A DNA stretch of 64,000 nucleotides from assembly GCF_000330885.1 (NCBI RefSeq), contig NC_020062.1, forward strand, positions 1,434,374 to 1,498,373, given 5' to 3'. Below the pieces are notes generated by a model that saw only the letters and a list, made by a program, of their open reading frames with translations, was not told the origin of the DNA and did no database searches. Below are positions 55,532-64,000 of this stretch, one piece after another. A program made the translations under genes and the position numbers. This DNA is from Rhizobium tropici CIAT 899 (GTDB lineage Bacteria; Pseudomonadota; Alphaproteobacteria; Rhizobiales; Rhizobiaceae). Every line of letters begins with the position of its first letter. The stretch's first letter is position 1.

Positions 55532-57436
55532 ATGAATTCGCAAGCATCGGGGAGACCCGGCAATTCTTGCGAACTCCAGTCGCTAACGAGAGGATGCATT
55601 CTGAACATCGTGCCCGAACTGGTAAGACAAACGAACGAGATGGCTGATCTTATCTCCGGCTTCGATTGGGCAGCCACTAGTCTTGGGCCTAGGTCGGAAT
55701 GGCCCGCATGCCTTACAGCTGCCGTCGATATCATGCTCCCCGCCCAAGCTCAGATCGTTATGTTCTGGGGCGAGGACTTCATTGCACTTTACAACGACGC
55801 CTATGCGCCGACGATAGGTGACAAGCATCCTCGCGCACTCGGCCGGCCTGCGCGAGAAAACTGGGCCGAACTCTGGAGCGACCTCGAACCGCTCCTTCGC
55901 TCCGTCCTTCATGATGGCAACGCGATCGTTGCCAAGGACCGGCCTTTCTACATCGAGCGCTACGGCTATCCCGAAACGGTTTACTTCGACATTTCCTATT
56001 CGCCCGTCCGTGATGCGGACGGCAGCGCACTGGGTGTCTTCTGCATCGTCAACGAAACCACGGAACGGGTTCGAACGGAGCGGGCGTTGCGTGAAAGCGA
56101 AGAGCTGTTTCGCGCCGTCATCTCGCAATCGGCGACAGGGTTTGCCCAATGCGAACTCGATGGCCGTTTCGTCCTGGTGAACGAGCGCTTCTGCGAGATT
56201 GTCGGCTATTCGGAACGCGAACTCCTCGGCATGCGGACCTATGACATTACCTATCCGGACGATCTGCATGAGAATACCCGCCTGTTCGAAATGATGATGA
56301 CGACGGGAGAAAGCTTCGAGATCGAAAAGCGCTTTATTCGCAAGGATGGCAGCCTCGTCTGGGTTGCAAACTCCGTTTCCGGTTTGAAAGACAGCTCGGG
56401 ACGCATCCAGCGGACCGCCGCGATCGTCACCGATATCAGTGAACGCAAGCGTGCACAGGAGGTAGAGCGGCAATTGGCGGCGATTGTCGCCTCATCGGAC
56501 GACGCCATCCTCAGCATCGATCTCAACATGATCATCACAAGCTGGAATAGCGGCGCGGAAAGGCTTTATGGACAATCGGCCGAAGAGGCCATCGGCCGGT
56601 CCGTGATGATGCTCGTTCCGGAGGACCGCAGTGACGAGGAGCCGGCGATTCTGGCGCGGATCCGTTCGGGCCAAAAGGTAGAGCCTTACGAAACCAAGCG
56701 GCGCAACAAGAACGGCGAGCTTGTCGATGTTCTCCTTAGCGTTTCGCCGATCTATGACGTCTATGGCCGGATCGTGGGGGCATCGAAGACCGCCCATGAC
56801 ATCAGCGCCAAGAAGGAGGCCGAGCGCCTGCAGACCGTGCTGGTCGGCGAGCTCAATCACCGTGTCAAGAATGTGCTCGCAACCGTCATGGCCATTGCAC
56901 GCCAGACATTGGGAAGAGATGACGTCGACAAGACATCCGTCGAGACCTTCGAGGCAAGGCTCTCCTCAATGGCGCGTGCTCACGATTTGCTGATCCATGG
57001 CAAATGGGAGCAAGCCGAATTGACTGAAATCATAGCCCAGGCATTGTCGCCCTATCCGAAAGACCGGTTCGAAATCTCCGGCCCTGCCATCAAGCTTGCG
57101 CCGCGGGCCGTTGTCTCCATATCGCTCGCGCTGCATGAGCTTGCAACGAATGCGGCCAAATATGGCGCGCTTTCAGTGCCTGATGGACGCATTGCCATTA
57201 CTTGGTCGCTGGAAAGCGGCGGGGCCGAACGCCTCAAGTTGCGGTGGCAGGAAGCAGGAGGACCAACCGTAACACCTCCGACCCGCAGGGGTTTCGGCTC
57301 CCGCCTGATAGAAAGTCTGCTGGCGGCAGAATTGAACGGCAAGGTCCAAATCAGCTACGAACCAAGCGGCTTGATCTGCGAAGTGGATGCTGCAGCCGGC
57401 ATCGGCTGGGATCAGGATCGCGGAACGGCGGAATAA
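55532..57436 (+). CDS. Cytoplasmic PAS-domain sensor kinase of the HWE/HisKA_2 type
   Basis: A 634-aa soluble kinase. An N-terminal PAS/GAF-like region (FWGEDFIALYNDAYAP) is followed by two clear PAS/PAC units (residues about 190-310 and 315-435). The HWE-type phosphoacceptor box is ELNHRVKNVLATVMAIARQTL, with ATPase N-box HELATNAAKYGAL and RRGFGSRLIES. No membrane helix. The ATG at 55532 has GGAG upstream. No response regulator is adjacent (orphan). HWE kinases are abundant in rhizobia and often sense light, oxygen or general stress. Confidence 0.92.
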   Translation: MNSQASGRPGNSCELQSLTRGCILNIVPELVRQTNEMADLISGFDWAATSLGPRSEWPACLTAAVDIMLPAQAQIVMFWGEDFIALYNDAYAPTIGDKHPRALGRPARENWAELWSDLEPLLRSVLHDGNAIVAKDRPFYIERYGYPETVYFDISYSPVRDADGSALGVFCIVNETTERVRTERALRESEELFRAVISQSATGFAQCELDGRFVLVNERFCEIVGYSERELLGMRTYDITYPDDLHENTRLFEMMMTTGESFEIEKRFIRKDGSLVWVANSVSGLKDSSGRIQRTAAIVTDISERKRAQEVERQLAAIVASSDDAILSIDLNMIITSWNSGAERLYGQSAEEAIGRSVMMLVPEDRSDEEPAILARIRSGQKVEPYETKRRNKNGELVDVLLSVSPIYDVYGRIVGASKTAHDISAKKEAERLQTVLVGELNHRVKNVLATVMAIARQTLGRDDVDKTSVETFEARLSSMARAHDLLIHGKWEQAELTEIIAQALSPYPKDRFEISGPAIKLAPRAVVSISLALHELATNAAKYGALSVPDGRIAITWSLESGGAERLKLRWQEAGGPTVTPPTRRGFGSRLIESLLAAELNGKVQISYEPSGLICEVDAAAGIGWDQDRGTAE

Positions 57437-57465
57437 GGTCTTTCCCGCACCGAGCCGACATCGGC

Positions 57466-57930
57466 TCAACGCAGCCCCTTCGGCCGCGTCGCAAGCACGT
57501 TGCGGATCGAGAAGCTCGAATGGATTCGCAGCACTCCCGGCATGGTCGACAGGATATCCTTATGGATACGTTCGAAGTCGCCGGGATTGGCGACTTCGAC
57601 ACGCAGCAGATAGTCGGAGCCGCCCGTCATCAAAAAGCATTCCTTGATCTCGGGATGTTTGCGCACCGCCGCCTCGAAACGATCGAGATGCTCTTCCGTC
57701 TGCCGCTCGAGCGTGATGTTGATGATGACGGCGATCGATGCCTCCGCCTGCGATGTGTCCACCAGCGCCGTGTAACCGCGGATTACCCCGGCCTGCTCCA
57801 TCAATTTGATGCGCCGCAGGCAGGCCGATGGCGATAGTCCCACTTCGCTTGCCAGCTTCGCGTTGCTGACACGGGCATCAAGTCGAAGCAGGCGGAGAAT
57901 ATTGCGGTCGATGGCATCGAGAGCGGCCAT
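57466..57930 (-). CDS. Lrp/AsnC-family regulator of D-alanine catabolism (DadR/BkdR-like)
   Basis: A 154-aa Lrp protein with the HTH LDAIDRNILRLLRLDARVSNAKLASEVGLSPSACLRRI and a ligand domain (HPEIKECFLMTGGSDYLLRV). Divergent from dadX-dadA, which is the usual place for the activator of D-alanine catabolism. The 125-bp intergenic region is AT-rich, with several TTTCA/CAAT tracts that suit Lrp binding. Confidence 0.92.
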   Translation of the reverse strand: MAALDAIDRNILRLLRLDARVSNAKLASEVGLSPSACLRRIKLMEQAGVIRGYTALVDTSQAEASIAVIINITLERQTEEHLDRFEAAVRKHPEIKECFLMTGGSDYLLRVEVANPGDFERIHKDILSTMPGVLRIHSSFSIRNVLATRPKGLR

Positions 57931-58055
57931 GTGGAATCTTTCAAAAATTCGCAGATCATTTCAATATCTTTGCAATTACACAATAATCAATCACTGTTTG
58001 GCGAGCAATTTCACGATCCTTTCAATAATCTGCCGTTGAAGAAGCGAGGGCGGAC

Positions 58056-59189
58056 ATGGACGGCGGTATTGTGGATTCTCGGGCGCCAAAGTTGGCGATG
58101 GATAGTGGAGCATGTGGCTATCTGACGGTCGATCTGGCCGCACTATCCCGGAATTACGATAAGTTATCCGCCATCGTTGCGCCGGCAAAAACAGCTGCCG
58201 TCGTCAAGGCCGATTCCTATGGGCTCGGTGCCAATCAAGTCTCGAAAACGCTCTACGGGCGCGGGTGCCGGCATTTTTTCGTCGCCCATTTCATCGAGGC
58301 ACTGCGGCTGCGGCCGCAACTCGCTGGCGATGCGGCGATTTTTGTCCTGAACGGCCTGTTGCCCGGCAACGAGGCTACCTGCGCCGATGGCGGCATCGTG
58401 CCTGTCATCAATTCGCTCGATCAGTTGCAGCAATGGTCGCAGACGGCACGCTCTCTTCAGCGCAGGCTGCCGGCGGTTCTGCAATTCGATACCGGCATGT
58501 CGCGCCTTGGCATTCCACCGGAAGATCGTGGCGTGGTTGCAACTCACCTGCAGACATCCGACGACATCGATATCCTGTTCATCATGAGCCACCTTGCCTC
58601 CGCAGATGAGGTCGGCAACGAACAAAACGCCGACCAGCTTGCCGAAATGCGCCGTGTCGCAGCGGAGTTTCCGCAGTACGATGTTTCGTTCGCAAACTCC
58701 GGCGGTATCTTTCTTGGCGGAGATTTCCATGGCGTACTGGCGCGCCCCGGGATTGCCCTCTATGGCGGCGCTCCGACCGGTGGCGTTGCCAACCCCATGG
58801 AGGCCGTCGTTCGGCTCGATGTCGCAGTCGTACAGACACGAACCGTTTTGGAAGGCGCTCGGGTCGGCTATGGCGGCGTGCATGTGACGAAGGGCCGGAC
58901 CCGACTCGCGACGATCGCCGCCGGCTATGCCGATGGCCTGCCGCGCAGCCTCAGCGATCGCGGCGCGGTCTATTACAACGGCGTTCGCCTGCCGATCGTC
59001 GGCCGCGTCTCGATGGACAGCGCGACAATCGATATCAGCGCCTTACCTGAAGGCGCGCTCTCTTTCGGTAGCATGGTGGAAGTTCTTGGAGATCATCAGA
59101 CCGTGGATGATCTTGCGCGCGACGCCGGCTTGATTTCCTACGAAATCCTGACCAGTCTCGGCCATCGCTTCCACCGTCAATATCGCTGA
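58056..59189 (+). CDS. dadX: Catabolic alanine racemase
   Basis: A 377-aa fold-type III PLP enzyme with the PLP Lys in [28 protein letters not shown], and the conserved GYADGLPR and [12 protein letters not shown] in the C-terminal domain. It interconverts L- and D-alanine; with dadA next to it and an Lrp regulator opposite, it is the catabolic enzyme. GAGGGCGG ribosome site. The usual RVCMDQ reads RVSMDS, a mild substitution. Followed by dadA after 31 bp. Confidence 0.93.
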   Translation: MDGGIVDSRAPKLAMDSGACGYLTVDLAALSRNYDKLSAIVAPAKTAAVVKADSYGLGANQVSKTLYGRGCRHFFVAHFIEALRLRPQLAGDAAIFVLNGLLPGNEATCADGGIVPVINSLDQLQQWSQTARSLQRRLPAVLQFDTGMSRLGIPPEDRGVVATHLQTSDDIDILFIMSHLASADEVGNEQNADQLAEMRRVAAEFPQYDVSFANSGGIFLGGDFHGVLARPGIALYGGAPTGGVANPMEAVVRLDVAVVQTRTVLEGARVGYGGVHVTKGRTRLATIAAGYADGLPRSLSDRGAVYYNGVRLPIVGRVSMDSATIDISALPEGALSFGSMVEVLGDHQTVDDLARDAGLISYEILTSLGHRFHRQYR

Positions 59190-59220
59190 CCTTCCCATCT
59201 CTCAAGTCTCTGAGGACATC

Positions 59221-60471
59221 ATGAAAGTCGTCGTTCTGGGTGCCGGCATCATCGGCGTGACGTCAGCCTATCAGCTTGCCAAGGCGGGCCACGAAGTCAC
59301 GGTCATCGACCGGCAGCAGGGACCGGCGCTGGAGACGAGCTTTGCCAATGCCGGCGAAGTCTCTTTCGGCTACTGCTCGCCCTGGGCGGCCCCCGGCATT
59401 CCGATGAAGGCGATCAAGTGGCTGTTCATGCACCATGCGCCCCTCATCCTGCGCCCGAAGGTCGATGGCGCCATGCTCTCGTGGCTCGTCAAGATGCTGT
59501 CGAACTGCACGTCGGAACGCTACGCGATCAACAAGAGCCGCATGCTGCGCCTTGCCGATTATAGCCGCATTTCGCTCGCTGAGCTTCGTGAAGAGACGGG
59601 TATTGCCTATGACGAACGCATGCAGGGCACGCTGCAGCTTTTCCGCACGCAAGCGCAGCTCGATGCATCGGCCAAGGACGTCAAGGCCCTGGCAGCCGAC
59701 GGCATTCCGTATGAGGTGCTCGATCCCGATGGCTGTATTCGCGTCGAACCAGCGCTCCGGCATGTCCGCGGCAAGATCGTCGGTGGCCTGCTGACGCCGA
59801 AGGACGAGACCGGCGACTGCTTTAAATTCACCAATGCACTTGCGGCAAAGGCGATCGAACTCGGCGTCCGGTTCCTGTACGGCACGACGATCAGAGGGCT
59901 CGACGTCCCGGGCGGGCAGGTGCATGCCGTCATGACCGATCATGGCCGCGTGGACGCGGATGCGATCGTCGTCGCGCTCGGCAGCTATTCGCCGCTTTTG
60001 CTGAAGCCGCTCGGCATCAGCCTGTCCGTCTATCCGGTCAAGGGTTACTCGCTGACGATCCCGATCACCGATGCCTCGCGCGCACCGGAATCGACCGTCA
60101 TGGACGAAACCTACAAGATCGCCATCACCCGGCTTGGCGATCGCATCCGAGTCGGCGGAATGGCCGAGATTTCCGGCTATACCAACGATCTCGGCCTTGC
60201 CCGGCGCCAGACGCTCGAGCATTCCGTGACCGATCTCTTCCCCGGCGGCGATGTTGCAAAGGCATCCTTCTGGTCGGGCCTGCGGCCGATGACGCCGGAT
60301 GGCACACCAGTCATCGGACCGACGAAGATCAAGGGGCTTTACCTCAATACCGGACACGGCACGCTCGGATGGACCATGAGTTCAGGCTCGGCGCGCGTCA
60401 TCAGCGATCTCGTCAGTGGCCGCAAGCCTGATATCGACGCTACCGATCTCGCCATCAGCCGCTACGCCTGA
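59221..60471 (+). CDS. dadA: D-amino acid dehydrogenase
   Basis: A 416-aa FAD-dependent dehydrogenase with [28 protein letters not shown] at the N-terminus, DadA-typical [16 protein letters not shown] and the C-terminal [21 protein letters not shown]. It oxidises D-alanine and other D-amino acids to 2-oxo acids at the inner membrane, passing electrons to quinone. Operon with dadX, regulated by the divergent Lrp protein. Convergent with the exporter gene that ends at 60532. Confidence 0.96.
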   Translation: MKVVVLGAGIIGVTSAYQLAKAGHEVTVIDRQQGPALETSFANAGEVSFGYCSPWAAPGIPMKAIKWLFMHHAPLILRPKVDGAMLSWLVKMLSNCTSERYAINKSRMLRLADYSRISLAELREETGIAYDERMQGTLQLFRTQAQLDASAKDVKALAADGIPYEVLDPDGCIRVEPALRHVRGKIVGGLLTPKDETGDCFKFTNALAAKAIELGVRFLYGTTIRGLDVPGGQVHAVMTDHGRVDADAIVVALGSYSPLLLKPLGISLSVYPVKGYSLTIPITDASRAPESTVMDETYKIAITRLGDRIRVGGMAEISGYTNDLGLARRQTLEHSVTDLFPGGDVAKASFWSGLRPMTPDGTPVIGPTKIKGLYLNTGHGTLGWTMSSGSARVISDLVSGRKPDIDATDLAISRYA

Positions 60472-60531
60472 CAAGCGGCTTGCGCATAAGTGCTTCAGAA
60501 AAGAGGCGGACTGCTTGCCCGCCGATTTCGA

Positions 60532-61767
60532 TCAATGCCGTGAAATTCGTGGCAGGAAGATCGTGAATAATCCCAACAACGGCAGATACGAGCAGAGCGT
60601 ATAAACGAAGGGGATGCCATGCGTGTCGGCAAAATCTCCGAGCGCCGCAGCCCCGAGTCCACCCGCACCGAAGGCGAAGCCGAAGAAGATGCCGCCGATC
60701 AGCCCGACGCGGCCGGGGATGAGTTCTTGCGCAAAGACCACGATCGCCGGAAAGGCAGAGGCAAGCACAAGACCGATGACGACGGTCAGGACACAGGTCC
60801 AGAACAGGTTCGCATAGGGCATCAACAGCGCAAAGGGGATGACGCCGAGGATCGAGAACCAGATCACGAAACGCGCACCCAAACGATCGCCCACCGGCCC
60901 GCCCATGATCGTGCCGACGGCGACCGAACCGAGGAAGAGGAACAGCATCAGCTGCGCATCGCGGACATCGAGATGAAACTTGTCGATGACGTAGAAGGTG
61001 AAATAGCTGGATATGCTCGCCATGTAGACATTCTTTGTCGCGGTCAGCAGGATGAGGATGGCAAGCGCCCACATCGCCTTGCTGCGTGCGATTGGCAAGG
61101 CCCGGCTCGGTGCAGGACGGGCCGACTGCTGGCGGCGATGGTTGATGAACCAGTTGCCGACCCAGCTCAGAACGATGAACCCGATCACCGCGAGCACCGA
61201 AAGCCAGGCCACGCTCTTTTGGCCGTTCTGCAGGACGAAGAAAGCGGCAATCAGCGGCCCGATTGCCGAACCGGCATTGCCGCCGAGCTGGAATAGCGAC
61301 TGCGCCAGACCATGGCGTCCCCCCGACGCCAGCCGGGCGACGCGCGAAGCCTCCGGATGGAAGACGGCCGAACCGAAGCCGATCAAGCTTGCAGCGATCA
61401 GGAGAACGCCGAAACTGCCGGCATAGCCAAGCAGCAGTAAGCCTGCAAAGGTGCTTACCATGCCCACAGGCAGCGAATAGGGCATCGGCCATTTGTCAGT
61501 GACGATACCGACCACCGGCTGCAGCAGCGATGCGGTGATCTGGAACATCATCGTCAGCAGGCCGATCTGCACGAAATCGAGCGCATAATTCTCTCTGAAC
61601 ATCGGGTAGAGCGATGTCAAAAGCGACTGCATCGTGTCGTTCAGCAGATGGCACGTGCTGACGGCCATGACGACCGACATCGTCGTCTTTTGATATCGGG
61701 CCTGCGTGCCCAAGACTTCCGCAACCATCGGGGTAATCCTTCCTGTGCCGGCAGATTTGCCAAGCAT
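60532..61767 (-). CDS. MFS exporter of the fosmidomycin-resistance (Fsr) family
   Basis: A 411-aa, 12-helix MFS transporter with the Fsr start (VMAVSTCHLLNDTMQSLLTSLYPMF), FHPEASRVARLASGGRHGLA and the second-half motif PVGDRLGARF. Start ATG 61767 is chosen; ATG 61728 with AGGAAGG is an alternative, and the longest ORF would overlap the divergent AraC gene. It likely exports toxic compounds and may be induced by the divergent AraC protein. Confidence 0.88.
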   Translation of the reverse strand: MLGKSAGTGRITPMVAEVLGTQARYQKTTMSVVMAVSTCHLLNDTMQSLLTSLYPMFRENYALDFVQIGLLTMMFQITASLLQPVVGIVTDKWPMPYSLPVGMVSTFAGLLLLGYAGSFGVLLIAASLIGFGSAVFHPEASRVARLASGGRHGLAQSLFQLGGNAGSAIGPLIAAFFVLQNGQKSVAWLSVLAVIGFIVLSWVGNWFINHRRQQSARPAPSRALPIARSKAMWALAILILLTATKNVYMASISSYFTFYVIDKFHLDVRDAQLMLFLFLGSVAVGTIMGGPVGDRLGARFVIWFSILGVIPFALLMPYANLFWTCVLTVVIGLVLASAFPAIVVFAQELIPGRVGLIGGIFFGFAFGAGGLGAAALGDFADTHGIPFVYTLCSYLPLLGLFTIFLPRISRH

Positions 61768-61847
61768 ATGACTTGATCCGCCTTTAGCACGGCTTGCGTG
61801 TGTCCTTCTTTCGTGTTCTGGTCCAATAGTTTCTCGATTGGGCCAAA

Positions 61848-62684
61848 ATGGAAAAGCTTTCGAAACAGTTGCTGGCAACCCTCGCCGACGATCATGTGCA
61901 GAACATGCGCTGGATGGAGGATTCGCCCGCGGATATCCTCGTCCATAGCGCCGAGCCGCCGCAGGGCTATACCGTTCCGTGGCACCGCCACCGCCGCACG
62001 CAACTGCTGTGCATCTTCGCCGGCGTCGCGCTCATCATGACGGCGCGCGGCCGCTGGATGGTGCCGCCCGGTCATGCCCTTTTCATTCCCGTCGGGCTGG
62101 AACATTCGATCGAGATCCTGAGCGACGTCAGCATGAAATCCGTTTACGTGACGCCGCGCAGCCAGCCGCCGAAGGATGAGGCCCCGCGCGTCGTCGAAGT
62201 GACGGAGCTCGCCCGCAGCTTGCTATTGGAGGCCATTCGGCTGCGGGAGGCGCCGGTCACTCATCGAAAGGCAAGGCTGGTCCTGTCTCTTCTCGTCGAG
62301 GAGATCGCGACGCTGCCGGAACGGCCCCTCGGCCTTCCCTTCCCGTCCGACCGTCGGATGGCCGCGCTCTGCCGCGACTATCTGTCCACTCCATCGCCCA
62401 ACGCCAGATTGGACGATTGGGCCGAGAAGCTTTCAGTAAGCCGTCGCACCTTCACCCGACAGTTCCGCAAGGAAACCGGCATCAGCTTCACCACATGGCG
62501 GCAGCAGGCGAGCGTCTTTGCCTGCCTGCCGCAGCTCGCCGAGGGTCAGCCCGTCACCAATGTCGCGCTCGAAGCGGGCTACGAGAGCGTGGCCGCCTTC
62601 ACTACGATGTTCCGCCGCATGCTCGGCACCTCGCCGCGCAGCTATATGGCCAGCCGCTGGACGTTTGAGCGGCAATCGGCTTGA
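61848..62684 (+). CDS. AraC-family regulator (cupin plus HTH, NimR-like)
   Basis: A 278-aa protein with an N-terminal cupin (VPWHRHRRTQLLCIFAGVAL...VPPGHALFIPVGLEHSI) and a C-terminal double HTH (LDDWAEKLSVSRRTFTRQFRKETGISF; NVALEAGYESVAAFTTMFRRMLG). The layout is that of NimR and similar regulators divergently encoded with an MFS exporter, as here. Followed by cobF after a 63-bp gap. Confidence 0.91.
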   Translation: MEKLSKQLLATLADDHVQNMRWMEDSPADILVHSAEPPQGYTVPWHRHRRTQLLCIFAGVALIMTARGRWMVPPGHALFIPVGLEHSIEILSDVSMKSVYVTPRSQPPKDEAPRVVEVTELARSLLLEAIRLREAPVTHRKARLVLSLLVEEIATLPERPLGLPFPSDRRMAALCRDYLSTPSPNARLDDWAEKLSVSRRTFTRQFRKETGISFTTWRQQASVFACLPQLAEGQPVTNVALEAGYESVAAFTTMFRRMLGTSPRSYMASRWTFERQSA

Positions 62685-62747
62685 ACGTCTGCTCTTGAAA
62701 TGGCCGAGCGCTTCCGGCAAACAGCGCTGAAGAGCGAGGGCAAGCAT

Positions 62748-63524
62748 ATGCGGCATATTCACATCGTCGGTATCGGCACGGGAAATCCCGAACATCTGAC
62801 CGTGCAGGCGATCAATGCGCTGAACGCGGCCAATATCATCCTCATTCCCAGCAAAGGCGCGGCCAAGACGGAACTTGCCGATGTCAGGCGCGAGATCTGC
62901 GAGCGCTATGTCACCAATCCGGCCACGCGTTTCGTTGGTTATGACGTGCCCTCGCGCCAGACAGCAGACCGCAGCTATGTACAGAGCGTCGACGAGTGGC
63001 ATGACGCGATTTCCGCGACCTATGAACGACTGTTTCTGGAACACCTGACGGAAAGAGAGAGTGCAGCCTTTCTCGTCTGGGGCGATCCGGGCCTTTACGA
63101 CAGCACGCTGCGTATCCTCCAGCGTGTCGTCGCTCGCGGTAAGATCGCTCTCGACTACAGCGTTGTTCCCGGCATTACCAGCATCCAGGCGCTGACAGCA
63201 AGCCATCGCATCCCACTTAACCTCGTCGGCAAGCCGGTGCAGATCACGACGGGCCGGCGGCTGGCCGAGAGCTTTCCGGGCATTGCCGAAACGGCGGTCG
63301 TCATGCTCGACGGCGAGCAGGCCTTCAGCAAGATCGACGACCCCGATGCCTATATCTATTGGGGAGCCTATCTCGGCAGCAAGGATGAGATCACGATCGC
63401 CGGCAGGCTGGCCGACGTTTCCGAGCGCATTCTCGCGACCCGCGCCGAAGCCCGCGCCAGGCACGGATGGATCATGGATATCTACCTCATGCGCAAGGGG
63501 CAGGATTTCGACGATCTCGAATAA
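62748..63524 (+). CDS. cobF: Precorrin-6A synthase (deacetylating) CobF
   Basis: A 258-aa SAM methyltransferase of the TP methylase fold, starting HIHIVGIGTGNPEHLTVQAI. It has the FLVWGDPGLYDSTLRIL motif and VVPGITSIQALTASH, matching CobF of the aerobic cobalamin pathway. It methylates precorrin-5 at C1 and releases acetate. Start ATG 62748 with GAGGG upstream; the longer ORF is not needed. Followed by cobG, as expected for a rhizobial cobFGHIJ-type cluster. No cobalamin riboswitch was seen upstream. Confidence 0.92.
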   Translation: MRHIHIVGIGTGNPEHLTVQAINALNAANIILIPSKGAAKTELADVRREICERYVTNPATRFVGYDVPSRQTADRSYVQSVDEWHDAISATYERLFLEHLTERESAAFLVWGDPGLYDSTLRILQRVVARGKIALDYSVVPGITSIQALTASHRIPLNLVGKPVQITTGRRLAESFPGIAETAVVMLDGEQAFSKIDDPDAYIYWGAYLGSKDEITIAGRLADVSERILATRAEARARHGWIMDIYLMRKGQDFDDLE

Positions 63525-63597
63525 AGTGCCGAATACCAAATCGTTTGCCCGCCGATCCGGTTTGTGCAAGGAAATGTCCCTTATGAAGGGCAGTTTT

Positions 63598-64000
63598 ATG
63601 GTTGCGGCCGACACGCAGACAATAGAGGACCAGGCGTGCTTCTCTGAGAGGGGAGCCGCCGAGGATGGCGTTGCGTCGCCCCAGCCCTCCATGGTTCGCG
63701 GTGCCTGCCCCTCGCTGAGCGCGCCGATGCAGACGGGCGACGGCTTGCTCGTACGCCTGAGGCCATCAACGCCGGGCCTCACCGTCGCTCAAGTGCGCGC
63801 GCTGGCCGAGGCTGCTCAAAGGCATGGGAACGGTCTGATCGAGATCACGGCACGGGGCAATCTTCAGCTGCGCGGCATGACGCCGCAAAGCATGCCGGGA
63901 TTGGCCGCCGATATCGACCGCGCCGGCATCGTGCCGGAGAGCGGCGTTGCGATCGAAGTCCCGCCGCTCAGCGATGTCGATCCGTCGGAGATCGCCGATG
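63598..64000 (+). CDS. cobG: Precorrin-3B synthase CobG, cut by window end
   Basis: The frame opens at ATG 63598 (AAGGGC upstream; in-frame ATGs at 63574 and 63583 also possible) and runs off the window. After a variable N-terminus comes RGACPSLSAPMQTGDGLLVRL and EITARGNLQLRGM, the sulfite/nitrite reductase-like ferredoxin half-domain typical of CobG. This monooxygenase makes precorrin-3B in the aerobic cobalamin route. Only about 134 residues of roughly 450 are present, so the Fe-S cluster region lies outside. Confidence 0.88.
   Translation, partial: MVAADTQTIEDQACFSERGAAEDGVASPQPSMVRGACPSLSAPMQTGDGLLVRLRPSTPGLTVAQVRALAEAAQRHGNGLIEITARGNLQLRGMTPQSMPGLAADIDRAGIVPESGVAIEVPPLSDVDPSEIAD

Noticed and set aside
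62685..62747. Cobalamin riboswitch before cobF
   Set aside because: The gap is only 63 bp and shows no B12-box-like sequence.

Overview
The window looks like an accessory replicon (chromid-type) of a fast-growing rhizobium (Rhizobium/Agrobacterium group). It is GC-rich and densely packed. It carries minCDE and the start of an aerobic cobalamin operon (cobF, cobG) together with many solute-uptake and catabolic cassettes. That mix is known from Rhizobium secondary replicons of the R. etli p42e / R. leguminosarum pRL11 kind; the replicon assignment is inference. One rhizobial intergenic palindromic repeat (RIME-type) is present. I saw no rRNA, tRNA, CRISPR array, phage or insertion sequence.

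Layout. 0.2-2.1 kb: a glycosyltransferase-like protein and a membrane acyltransferase. 2.1-8.4 kb: a MocR-type regulator divergent from a catabolic/uptake operon (a binding-protein-fold protein without signal peptide, a polar amino-acid ABC transporter, an M20 amidohydrolase), with a perfect 11-bp inverted repeat between them. 8.5-13.7 kb: RIME repeat, oxyR divergent from katG, a second acyltransferase. 13.9-17.8 kb: aldo/keto reductase, PhnA-type protein, hydrolase/TetR pair, a hypothetical protein. 18-21 kb: aldehyde dehydrogenase with DUF779 partner, controlled by an AcoR-like regulator that lacks the AAA+ domain. 21.4-30.7 kb: PAP2 phosphatase, small secreted protein, DCC and DUF4166 proteins, GNAT plus beta-lactamase-like pair, then a 58-aa gene, a DUF4173 protein and a two-component system. 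30.8-36.8 kb: a transporter-acyltransferase-acyl-ACP synthetase fusion, then a PspA/YiaA stress pair facing a TetR regulator across three identical-type operators, and a polysaccharide deacetylase. 37-39 kb: minCDE. 39.2-46.7 kb: redox/stress cluster (Ohr, EnvZ/OmpR-type pair, Tat-exported hydrolase, DipZ, secreted hydrolase, cytochrome b561).

46.7-53.5 kb is the most interesting region. A single operon encodes an amino-acid ABC transporter, a histidine-ammonia-lyase homologue that has lost the Ala-Ser-Gly triad needed for the MIO cofactor, and an N-methyl amino acid oxidase. A divergent HutC-type GntR regulator is flanked on both sides by near-identical operator-like sequences. This suggests an undescribed catabolic route, possibly with an ergothionase-like lyase that does not need MIO.

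53.7-64 kb: Lrp regulator with ornithine cyclodeaminase-family protein, an orphan HWE-type sensor kinase, an Lrp-dadX-dadA D-alanine catabolic unit, a fosmidomycin-resistance-type exporter with AraC regulator, then cobF and a cobG gene cut by the window end.

All family calls come from reading motifs and overall protein character; no database search was run. Start codons were moved from the longest ORF where a Shine-Dalgarno sequence or the neighbouring promoter region favoured a downstream start.
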